From assembly GCF_001625195.1 (NCBI RefSeq), contig NC_054389.1:4398520-4462519 (forward strand): 64,000 nt of DNA. Reading direction: 5' to 3'. A program made the translations under genes and the position numbers. Below are positions 48,898 through 58,994 of this stretch, piece by piece; position 1 is the stretch's first letter, and the number at the start of each line of letters is the position of its first letter. The notes beneath the pieces are model-generated. The model ran no database searches. It saw only the letters and a list, made by a program, of their open reading frames with translations, and had not been told where the DNA came from. The DNA comes from Drechmeria coniospora. Its lineage: Eukaryota; Ascomycota; Sordariomycetes; Hypocreales; Ophiocordycipitaceae.

Positions 48898-51467
48898 ATG
48901 AGTCAACCGTACCTGGACCAGAATCCGGACATCCCGGCGCGAGCGCCGGGGTCCGTCAAGAGAGCCCGTGAAAGGGCCGAGGCGGGGCTGTCACCGGGAG
49001 GTCGTCCGCTGCGCCAGGCGCAAATGAACGTCGACTCGTCGGCGAGAGAGTACACCGGACCCATCCGCCCACGCCCGACTCCCGACCCCCCTCTGCCGAC
49101 TCCGGCACCCGCGCGCTACAAGCAGGCCAAGAACAAGACGCAGCATCCCTTGGAAACTCGGAACATCTCGCGGCCCATGCGCATACCCCAGTGGCCGCTT
49201 CCCGGCTCTCCTGCTAGTGCCAAGCCCCCGACGAGACTGTCGGCGCCTCAGCGACCTCCTCGCCCAAGCCACGTGCCGTCGTTGCTGGATCAGTCAAAGG
49301 TCCAGTCCCCGGGGCTGTACGTCGCTCATCAGAATGACCTGGAGAGCTCTCCGGAATCGCCCACCGAACGTGCCGGTCTGCCCGTCGAAGACTCCCCCGT
49401 CGTGCCCGCGGCCTTTCCCGTTCCTCAACCCATCAACCCGAGACGGAGCACCGTCTTGGGTCCCCCGCCGTCGAGCCGACGAGGCGATTCGTCCTTTTAC
49501 TCGAGAACCTCGTACGTATCGCCCATCATCGAGGAAAGCCCTCGGACGGGGCCGTACGGATCCTTGGCCTCGAGCGCCGCCGCCACGCCCGAGGTTTGGC
49601 GGCCGGGCACCGGGAACTCGATCAGGGCCGTTCCCAGTGCCGATCATCCGACCGAGAGGTATTCACTCACGGATGAAAACCAGCACAAGGCTCAGTTCTC
49701 CGCCTCAAGGTCTGCCGCCGACGACCATGCCGACTTCCGGCCATCACCCTTGCAGATGCAGCCCGTCTTCTTCACAAGAGGGGAGGCGGGAAACGATACG
49801 CCTACGACGATGCACCGTCTCAGCGCGGGGCCGGAAACGCTGATAGCAGCTCCGAGGTTGCCGGATTCTCACGCGAACCAAGCGTCCCACATGAGGCAAC
49901 CCCTGACCATTGACATCGATGCTGTGCGGAAGGCCGAGTCGAGAGGTAGCCTGACGAGTCTGCCCGAGCTGATACGACGAGCCACCAGGCTGGCCTCGAT
50001 GATCGACAGAGGCAGTCGGCCGGCAAGTCGTACGGATGAACTGTTCTTCGATGAGAAGGGCGCCACCGTCGAGAGAGACGTCTCCGTCTCAGGTACGTTG
50101 CTTTCCCCTCCACACCCCCCCCCCAAAGACTGGGACGACTGGCTGACGGATGCCCCCGTTGGCGCCTTGCAGACATGCTGGCCGCCTTCCCACCCCCCGT
50201 TCACACCTCTCCCCAGGAGAAGCGGCAGAGCCGGATTTCCTGGCACCACCGAGCCGGCTCTTGGCATAGCATCCCCGACGAACAAGCGAGAGAGTCGGCG
50301 AGGCCGAGATCCAAGAAGAGGGCCACTCGTTGCTGCGGCCTACCCCTCTGGGCCTTCATTCTCATCGTCTTCATTCTCCTGTGCCTGATCGTCATCGCCA
50401 TCGTCGTTCCCCTCGAACTGCTGGTCTTCAAGAATGCCGGCAACAACGACGCGGACAATCCGAACCAGAGCATCGCCGACTGCCAAAAGTCGCTGCGCTG
50501 CCTCAACGGCGGCACGAGTGTCTTCTCGCAAGGCGCCTGCTCGTGCATCTGCACCAACGGCTTCACCGGCCCCGACTGCAACGCTGCCGGCAACGCAGGG
50601 TGCACCACGACAAACCTTGTTGCATCGGACGCATCGGCCGGCATAAACAACGTGACGCTCGGCCAAGCCATCCCCCGACTCATCGTCGAGGGCAACTCCA
50701 ACTATGCGATCCCCTTGTCCTCGACGGCCATCCTGGCCAAGTTCAGTGCCGGGAATCTGTCGTGCGTTGCGCAGAACTCGCTCGTCACGTTCAACGGGCA
50801 CGCCACCGTTTCCGGCCAGGCCGGCGACCAGGTGTCCGATACCAGCAACGGCCAGGTGAAGGCGGCTTTGATGCAGCAGCTGGAGGAGAACTTCCCCCCT
50901 GTCTACATCATCACCTACACGCCTGCCCTGACGCCCGTCGATTTCTTCCCGAACTCGGTCGCTCCTCCGCCGGCTAATCCTTCGCCCCCCGCATCATCGA
51001 GCAACACGCCCCGTCCAGCCTTGATCGTCCCCACCATCGACTCGAGCTCCTCGATCTTGACGACGTCGAGCACGACCAAGAGAAGCAGCTCGACGACGCC
51101 TCCGGCGACAACGTCGCTTCCGCCGAGGACGACGACGACGTTGTCTTCGTTGCCAACGACGACGTCGGTGGATCCCGCATCGATGAAGTTGTTCACAGTC
51201 ACGGAAGCCGCCGTCGACTTTTCTCGCGTCGCCATGCTGTACATACTGCAGGAGAAGGGCGCCGATGCCGCCAACCTTGCCCAGAGCGAACTCCAGCGTT
51301 TCTTCACCAAGGCAAGCTCGACCCAGTTCAGCAACAAGGCGACGGAAAAGGACGCATCCAGGGTGGGGGTCGGAGGCGAAAACACGGTCGATTTGATCGC
51401 CTTTACCGTCAACGTCGGCAAGGGCCCCGTTGGCAAGAAGAAGGCCAAGCGCGCCGTCGAAGAGTAA
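48898..51467 (+). CDS. Single-pass EGF-like domain protein (fungal 'glycoprotein X'-like)
   Basis: Two exons, 48898-50092 and 50173-51467; product 829 aa. There is no signal peptide. The first 450 or so residues are Pro/Ser/Arg-rich and disordered. A basic Cys pair (KKRATRCCGLPL) precedes a strong transmembrane helix (AFILIVFILLCLIVIAIVVP, near 460-480). After it come CLNGGTSVFSQGACSCICT and NGFTGPDC, an EGF-like module with six cysteines, then a globular region (LIVEGNSNYAIPLSSTAILA), a Ser/Thr-rich linker (TTSSTTKRSSSTTPPATTS) and a C-terminal domain (VTEAAVDFSRVAMLYILQEK). The topology predicts a type II protein with cytosolic N-terminus and extracellular EGF part. I recall similar ascomycete proteins named glycoprotein X; their role is unknown. 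A sensor or adhesion role is speculation. Confidence 0.85.
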
Positions 51468-52031
51468 GGAAGTCGGGCGCTCGATGAACGAAAAGCACGC
51501 GTGATGTCGGTGATTTGTTTTACTACCCTTGACGACGACTGTCCGGTACGTTTTGCCACGGCCGCCGCGGGACGTATGCTTGCTACGCGGCGTGCATGGT
51601 CCGGCGATTGCCGGCGAGATCTCGCCTCGGCCTCGGCCAACGCCATCTTGGCAAATTACGATATGCTGGAGCCGGCCATGTCTTTGATGAATGGGGAGGT
51701 ACGACGCGATATGGCGGATGGAGGTGGATCTTGTATACCGCATTTCGCGGGCCTCTCTTTTTTGGTGTGCATTTACAGCTCGTTCTTGGGACCAGCGATG
51801 GCGTTGATAGACGGCGGAGTCACGTACCATCTGCATCGCTGACATGCCACGTAAGGGATAATATCTATATTTACATATGACTTGCTTCAGACGACGGATG
51901 TCTTTTTTAATTTAAAAATCCAGATTCGATCCAAGGACGTCTACCTATGTGCACGCTGGGGGATATGTACAAGCACCCGTGTGGTTGGTGATGGGAGGAA
52001 GTCGGCGCCCCCGGGGCACCGTCGTCCTCGT
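51468..52031. other. Convergent 3' region
   Basis: Holds the 3' UTRs of the EGF-like and carboxylase genes. AT-rich around 51855-51920 (ATAATATCTATATTTACATATG), a likely polyadenylation zone. No gene seen. Confidence 0.5.
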
Positions 52032-53961
52032 CTACATGCGGAAAACGCCATACTTTGTCTCGCCGGCCTTGATCTCGTTGCGCCCTCCCATGGCCGCCTG
52101 GAGGCCGAGGCCTAGGTAACGTCGGGTGTGCTGCGGGGGGATGATGCCATCGTCCTGCGACGAATCGTCAGTCTCGGGGTGGCAGGGAGGAAAGGGGAGG
52201 GGAGAGGTCGTACCCAGAGTCGAGCGGACGAGTAGGTGGCATCGCTTTCGCGGTCGATGCGCGCCTTGAGCTCGGGGTCGACCTTCTGACCGACCGTTTC
52301 CATGACGGCGGCAAGCTGCTCGCCTCCCATGACGCCGATGCGGGCGTTGGGCCACATCCAGAGGAAGCGGGGCCCGTAGGCGCGACCGCACATGCCGTAG
52401 TTGCCGGCGCCGTAGGAGCCGCCGACGACGACGGTGAACTTGGGCACGTCGGCGCAGGCGACGGCGGTGACGAGCTTGGCGCCGTGCTTGGCGATGCCGT
52501 CACGCTCCGAGGCGCTGCCCACCATGAAGCCGGAGATGTTCTGCAGGAAGACGAGGGGGATGCCGCGCTGGGTGCAGAGCTCGACGAAATGGGCACCCTT
52601 GACGGAGGAGGAGGCGAAGAGGATGCCGTCGTTGGCGACGATGCCGACCTTGTGGCCGTAGATGGAGGCGAAGCCGGTGACGAGGGTGGTGCCGAAGTCG
52701 CGCTTGAACTCGGCGAAGTGGGATCCGTCGACGATGCGGGCGATGACCTCGCGGATCGGCATCGGCTTGCGGAGGTTGGTGGCGGCGATGCCGAGGAGCT
52801 CGGCCGGGTCGTAGAGGGGCTCGGCGTAGGGCTCGGCGGCGGAAGCACCGGACGGCACGGTGGCGGCGGCGGCGGCCGGCCAGTTGAGGTTGCTCACGCA
52901 GCGGCGGGCGAGGGCGATGGCGTGGGCGTCGTCGACGGCGAGGTAGTCGGTGACACCCGAGACGGACGAGTGCATCTTGCCACCGCCGAGATCCTCGTGG
53001 GAGACGACCTCGCCCGTGGCCGCCTTGACGAGAGGTGGGCCGGCGAGGAAGATGTGTCCCTGCTCGGCGACGATGATGGCCTCGTCGCTCATGGCCGGCA
53101 CGTAGGCGCCGCCGGCGGTGCAGGGACCCATGACGACGGATATCTGGGGGATGCCCTGAGACGACATGCGTGCCTGGTTGTAGAAGATGCGACCGAAGTG
53201 GTTCTGGTCGGGAAAGACGTCGGCCTGGTGCGGCAGGTTGGCGCCGCCCGAGTCGACGAGGTAGATGCAGCTGGAAAGCAAGGACAGGTCAGCGCGTAAT
53301 GACGCCTTGACGGCAGGCCTGGCCCCTTTGAGCGCAGGCTCAGGCCCAGGGCCAGGCCAAGCATGGAGACGGGAAACGGGGCGGCGGGATGGGGAACGGA
53401 CGGCAGCTTGTTCTCCTGGGCCACGGTCTGGGCGCGCAGGTGCTTCTTGACGGTGATGGGATAGTAGGTGCCACCCTTGACGGTGCTGTCGTTGGCGACG
53501 ATGACGCAAGTGACGCCTTCGACGACGCCGACGCCGGTGATGATTCCGCCGGCGGGCACCTCGGCCTCGGGGTACAACTCATGGCCGGCCATCGGGGACA
53601 GCTCGAGAAAGGTGGTGCCGGGGTCGACGAGGGCGGTGACGCGGTCCCGAGGCAGCATCTTCTTGCGGGCGAGATGCTTCTGGCGCGCCTTGTCGGGCCC
53701 GCCGCGCTGGATGCGGCCGACGAGGTCTTCCATGCGGCCGACGACGTCACCCATCTGGCGCGCGTTCGCCTTGAAGTCTTCGGAGGAGGCGTCAACGCTG
53801 GTTGGCAGCCGCGAGATGGCGGCAGCCTGGTGCGGCGTCGTGAGCCTAGCAACGCCGCGTTGGCCATGCTGCGACGTGCGGCTGCTGCCGTTTGGTGATG
53901 GCATCCATTGGCGGCGAGCGAGCCGGAGGGCGGCCTGGTGAGACGGCCGGGGTAGAGACAT
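52032..53961 (-). CDS. mccB: Methylcrotonoyl-CoA carboxylase beta subunit (leucine catabolism)
   Basis: Three exons, 53961-53402, 53270-52214 and 52154-52032; product 579 aa. It is the carboxyltransferase subunit that moves CO2 from biotin on the alpha subunit to 3-methylcrotonyl-CoA in the mitochondrion. The N-terminus is basic and hydroxylated ([19 protein letters not shown]), fitting mitochondrial import. Diagnostic blocks: [65 protein letters not shown], and [18 protein letters not shown] followed by [15 protein letters not shown], covering both crotonase-like halves. The last exon gives [18 protein letters not shown]. Intron 1 uses the GTCCGT donor. The gene is divergent from isovaleryl-CoA dehydrogenase, the preceding step, which supports the assignment over propionyl-CoA carboxylase beta. 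Confidence 0.95.
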
Positions 53962-54542
53962 GACCAAAGGGTGAAAGCTTGGGTCGAGCGAATGGAGCGA
54001 CTTTTGGGGGACGGTAGGAGAGGGGATAGGATGGGATGGGCTGGGAGAGGAAGTTGACGATGGTGATGTTGCTGGTGGTGGTGGGCTGGGAGCTGTTAAG
54101 CCGAGCTGCGAGCACAAGTACATGTACATGTTTCTGGCCTAGTTTTGGCCTGGTTTTCCTAGCTTCGGTGTCTAACTACAAGTACAGGTACTCGACACTC
54201 TAGCTTCCTGTGCCCCTGCTCTGCCCTTACCAGCCTGCTGGAGCGCTGAGGATGAACCTGAAAAGATGGGGGAAGCGGGCCGAAACAAGCCGCGTTGAGC
54301 CGCACGAGTGGGTCAAGAGCCTTATGCCTTAGGCGGCCGCGCCTCGGTCCGTCCTCACGTTCAAGCTCCGGGGCTTTGCACTGCGCTGCACTGCGCCGCA
54401 AGAACTACACTGTTCAGTAGTCTTTGGTGCACATTTCTTTCTTCTCGAGTCCTCCAACGTCCTCCATCTCGCACGTCGCCAGGCTGATCCGAACCACGAC
54501 ACGCACCCCAATCGCAGGTTGCCATCCTCATTCGAAGCCGCC
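53962..54542. promoter_or_regulatory. Shared divergent promoter of mccB and ivdA
   Basis: These 581 bp separate the start codons of two consecutive leucine-degradation genes on opposite strands, so co-regulation from one control region is likely. A GC-rich palindromic stretch (GGCGGCCGCGCC, near 54334) and a following CGGTCCG are possible zinc-cluster-factor contacts, but I recognise no established site. Long pyrimidine-rich leaders adjoin each start. Confidence 0.6.
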
Positions 54543-55900
54543 ATGGCCAGCTTACGCTCATTCGGGAGGCTGCTCGCGCGCCCTTCGCCCGGCCGGCTTC
54601 TTCCCTCGGTCGCCGCTCCGTCGATGGTGCAGGCGAAACGACACTCGTCGTCCAAGCACCCCAAAGGCTTCGAGCCACCGACGGCGGCGGATCTCGACGA
54701 GCTGCGGGAGAGCGTGCAGGCGTTCACGCGGCGGGAAATCACGGCCGAGGTGGCGGCTCACACGGACCGGTCCAACGCCTTCCCCAACGAGATGTGGCAG
54801 AAGCTCGGCGATGCAGGCTTCCTCGGCATCACGGCTGACGAGGACGTCGGCGGTCTCGGCATGGGCTACCAGGCCCACTGCATCGTCATGGAGGAGCTGT
54901 CGCGCGCCTCGGGCTCCATCGCCCTGAGCTACGCCGCCCACTCGCAGCTCTGCGTCAACCAGCTCCAGCTGAACGGCTCGGCCGCGCAGAAGGCGAAACA
55001 CCTGCCCGGCCTCATCGCCGGCACCACGGTCGGCGCGCTGGCCATGTCGGAGTCGGGCTCCGGCAGCGACGTCGTGAGCATGCGCACCACGGCCTCGGCC
55101 GTCGACGGCGGCTACCTGCTCAACGGATCCAAGATGTGGATCACCAACGGACCCGACGCCCAGCTCATCATCGTCTACGCCAAGACGACGCCCGACGCCG
55201 GCTCCAAGGGCATCACGGCCTTCATCGTCGACACCGCCGCCGACGGCTTCTCCTGCGCCCGCAAGCTCGACAAGATGGGCATGCGCGGCAGCAACACGGG
55301 CGAGCTGATGTTCGACAACGTCTTCGTGCCGACGGAAAACGTGCTCGGCAAGGTCGACGGCGGCGTGCGCGTCCTCATGGAAGGCCTCGACCTCGAGCGC
55401 CTGGTCCTCTCGGCCGGGCCCCTAGGTCTCATGCAGGCGGCCCTCGACGTCGCCGCCCCCTTCTCCCACCAGCGGAAGCAGTTCGGCCAGCCCATCGCCC
55501 ACAACCAGCTCGTCCAAGGCAAGCTGGCCGACATGTACACGAAGCTGCAGGCGTCACGGGCCTACACGTACGCGACGGCGAGCCGCGTCGACGAGCAGGG
55601 CATCGTCCGCACCCAGGACTGCGCCGGCGCCATCCTCTACGCCGCCGAACGGGCGACCGAGTGTGCGCTCGACTGCATCCAGCTGCTCGGCGGCATGGGC
55701 TACGTCGAGGAGATGCCGGCCTCGCGCATCCTGCGAGAGTAAGTGCCGACGAACCCCCTTCTTGGCGCAGGCTCCGTTCGGCGGATTGTGGGCTAACCGT
55801 CGTCGGCAGCGCCAAACTGTACGAGATTGGAGCAGGCACGTCTGAGATCCGACGCATGGTTATCGGCCGCGCGTTCAACAAGGAATACGCCAACGCATAG
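54543..55900 (+). CDS. ivdA: Isovaleryl-CoA dehydrogenase, mitochondrial
   Basis: Two exons, 54543-55738 and 55810-55900; product 428 aa. This FAD enzyme oxidises isovaleryl-CoA to 3-methylcrotonyl-CoA and passes electrons to ETF. The N-terminal 40 residues are Arg/Ser/Pro-rich without acids (MASLRSFGRLLARPSPGRLL), a mitochondrial presequence. Acyl-CoA dehydrogenase signatures: ALAMSESGSGSDVVSMRT, KMWITNGPDAQLIIVYAKT, MGMRGSNTGELMFDNVFVP, QLLGGMGYVEEMPASRILRD and KLYEIGAGTSEIRRMVIGR. The segment MEGLDLERLVLSAGP carries the glutamate at the position that serves as catalytic base in isovaleryl-CoA dehydrogenases, separating it from short-chain paralogues with the base elsewhere. The ATG at 54543 is the first in frame. 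Confidence 0.96.
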
Positions 55901-57693
55901 CGTCGCATCAGGGGGGGGGACGGGAGCATGCCGCAGCAACGAGGCCACCGGCGTCACGGGGTGCCAAGAATAGGCGTGTGGCAGCCACCGACGCTGATCC
56001 AGTGACGGTGTCGTCGATTCGACATGCCAGCAAGAGACCCCCTGCTGCGCTCGACTCGCAGCGCGAAGCCTATCTGGTAGTGAAGGATGCTCAGCGAGAG
56101 CGACGCCTTGAGCAGCAGGTGCAGGCGAAGGATGATAAATCCATCCGGAACTAGAGTCTGCGATTATAGCAGAAAAGCGACATCCGGTCAGGGTTTTCGC
56201 TTGCTTCTGGATCGTTCATCTCTCCAATATACTATAGAGGTGAGCGGAGATGGAAGCACTCGCAGGAATGGCATGGCCCCCGTCGGGGTTGACGTGGCGG
56301 AATGGAGGACCAGTCGCGTCGTCTTGTCTTCATACTTGCTATGGCAAGGACGTCAGCAGGAGTGGGAGCCTTGCGTTCATGGTATATGGAGACGAAAAGT
56401 GGCGAGCTGCCTTGTCGTCGCACTACATGCACACAACGGCAACTGTTCAATACGATGATGCACCATCACAGCTTGAAGGAGAATACGAGTGACGAGCCTG
56501 GATTTGCCTGCAAATCTGGGGCTGACTGCCATCAGGAGCGCGGCGTGGATGGAACTCAGCCGGGTCCCGTGGGACCGACCCGGAGTTGCTGCTGACGGAG
56601 CACGAGCCGCGGCCGGCCATGCCGTGGGTCCGTGAAGAATCGGCGCCGAACCTTCGGTGGGCCGGTCCCGCTGGGCCTGGGGAGAATGGGCACGAACGAA
56701 TCCATGCAACGGTTACCTACAGCAGTTGTACAAGTAGGTGCACTCGGTCCAAGTAAGTAGGGAATACTCCGCGCTTCGTACAAGTACTTGCGGTACAAAG
56801 TAGGAGGAATGCTGTAACAGTATGAAGTCGTGGACCAGAGCATCGTACAAGTAAGTACGTCACCTGACAGCAGGGATTATATGCACCTTACACCTACAAA
56901 ATGTGAAGTCACATGTACAACACGAGGAAAGCCTACATGAGTTTGCTCCGTAGAACACACTCTCATACTGTCTGCTTTGCTTGCGTGTATACTGACTGGA
57001 CTTGTACGAGCCGTAGGCACCATACTCCTACCCTGCTGAGCCGACAGCAAGTGTACTTGTACTGTACTGCGCGGACAACCACCGGTAATGAAACCACTAA
57101 AAGTGCTATTATTCGCACCCGTACAATGTACATGCGCTCGCTGCACATGGGTGGGTTAGGGGCGGAGAGAGCGGATAGTTTAGCGCCTCCCCGCCGCCGT
57201 CGAACGCCCAAGGACCGCCCCAGCGGGGTCTGGTGGGAGATGGGAGAGTGCCGTCTCGGCGAGCTTGAGGCCTTCCGTTTGATCTACGTCACTAGTGCAA
57301 CATGTTGATAAATAATACCACGTAATTCCATCTCGAGTGCTTGCACCGTCGGTGGAATATGGCAGATACATAGTGCGAAAGACCTCCACCAACCTTGGCC
57401 ATTCGCCCTCGCTCGCGACATCAACTTCGACAACGAACCATCTTCCACCAATCCCTCCCTCCAATCTCTTCGTCGTTCGTCTGTGGCGCCGGCACGCTGA
57501 TTTGTCGTGGGTTCCCTCTTTGCCGTCGTCATCGTGACTGTGAGCGTCCGCTTGCGGCATCAATCGGTCACTGATTGCGCACCTCCGCCCGGTCCCGTAT
57601 CCGAGAGGGCCCTTGTCGGCTCCGAACCCCATTGTCCCGTCCAGGATCACTGCGTAAAGTCATTCCCTTCACCTGGCCAAGATCAACCGCGCA
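55901..57693. other. Intergenic region, no gene seen
   Basis: GTAC-rich DNA from 56720 to 57140. The part from 57300 to 57690 is pyrimidine-rich and probably the promoter and leader of the SDR gene. The carboxylase alpha subunit gene is not here. Confidence 0.5.
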
Positions 57694-58994
57694 ATGGCCG
57701 CCCGAGGTAGCATCTTGGCTCCCCTCCTCCGACTGGCATCGCGAGACGGCCGGTTGGCAGCCAGCGCACGCCCTTCCGTCGCAGTCTCTGTCGCTCCGGG
57801 CAGCCGCCGTCGCCTGCACGCCGTGCCCCCCCGCCGCGACAAGCCGGGCAAGTACGCGAGGACCGACTCCGACGTTGAGATCGAGCACCCCCAGGAGGAC
57901 GACCTCCCGTCCTCCCAGCCCGTTCGCGGCCTCCCCGGCCAGTACGTCAAGCCCACCCTGGCGAGCTTCTCGCTCGACGGCAACGTCGGCCTCGTCACCG
58001 GCGGTGCGCGCGGCTTGGGACTCGTCATCGGCCAGGGCATGGTATACTCGGGCGCCGACCTCGCCCTCGTCGACATGAACAGTACGACCCACCCCGGGGA
58101 GGGAGCGAGGCTCCGTGTCGAGACTGACGTGAGCTCTCGCGGGCGGCAGAGGAAGAAGCCGAGAAACAGTGCCAGCAGCTCGTCGACGCCTTTGTCAAGG
58201 AGAACCCCGGCAGCAAGCGGTAGGTGCATCGTGGCGAATGGACAAAGAGTTGGCTTGCTCGGACGGCCAAGGTGCTGACGGGGCGCCGCAGCATCCCCAA
58301 GGTCACTGCTCACTACGCCGATGTCTCGGATCAGGCGTCGGTGGAGAGGTGCATCGCCGAGGTCATCGACCAACACGGCAAGATTGACAACCTCGTCACC
58401 TCGGCCGGATTTACCGAAAACTTCGAGGCCATCAACTACCCCATAGACCGGGTCCGTAAGCTCTGGGGCGTCAACGTCGACGGAACCTACCTCTTCGCCA
58501 CCGCCGTCGCCCGCCACCTGATGGAACGCAAGACCGGCGGAAGCATCGTCATGATCGGCAGCATGTCCGGGTCCATCGTCAATGTGCCCCAGCCTCAGGC
58601 GTACGTAGCCTGCAGCCAAGGACGACGCATGCCGGCTCGTCCGTCAACGGCCCCCCCCCCCCCCTCGCTCCCGCGCTGCTGACGGCGAACCTCTAGTCCG
58701 TACAACGCTTCCAAGGCGGCCGTCCGTCACCTCGCCGCCTCGCTTGCCGTCGAGTGGGCCGACGCAGGCATCCGCGTCAACTGCATCTCGCCGGGGTACA
58801 TGCTGACGGCCCTCACGCGGAAAATCCTCGACGAGAACGCCGACCTCAAGCAGAAGTGGACGTCGCTCATACCGCAGGGTAAGATGGGAATGCCCGAGGA
58901 CCTCATGGGCCCCGTCACCTTTCTGCTGTCCGATGCCAGCCGATACGTAACGGGAGCCGACATTCGTGTCGATGGCGGATATACCGTCACCTAG
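57694..58994 (+). CDS. Short-chain dehydrogenase, D-arabinitol 2-dehydrogenase-like, with N-terminal extension
   Basis: Four exons, 57694-58081, 58150-58219, 58292-58600 and 58697-58994; product 354 aa. Classical SDR motifs: TGGARGLG at residues 102-109, NLVTSAG at 186-192, the catalytic serine in IGSMSG (241-246), YNASK with Tyr258 and Lys262, and SPGYMLTALT after the active site. The C-terminus YVTGADIRVDGGYTV is typical. The closest families I recall are fungal D-arabinitol 2-dehydrogenase and sorbose/mannitol dehydrogenases, which oxidise polyols with NAD(P). About 90 residues precede the Rossmann fold; the first 45 are rich in Arg, Ala and Ser and lack acids, suggesting mitochondrial import or a proteolytically removed leader. 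Polyol substrate is inferred, not shown. Confidence 0.85.
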
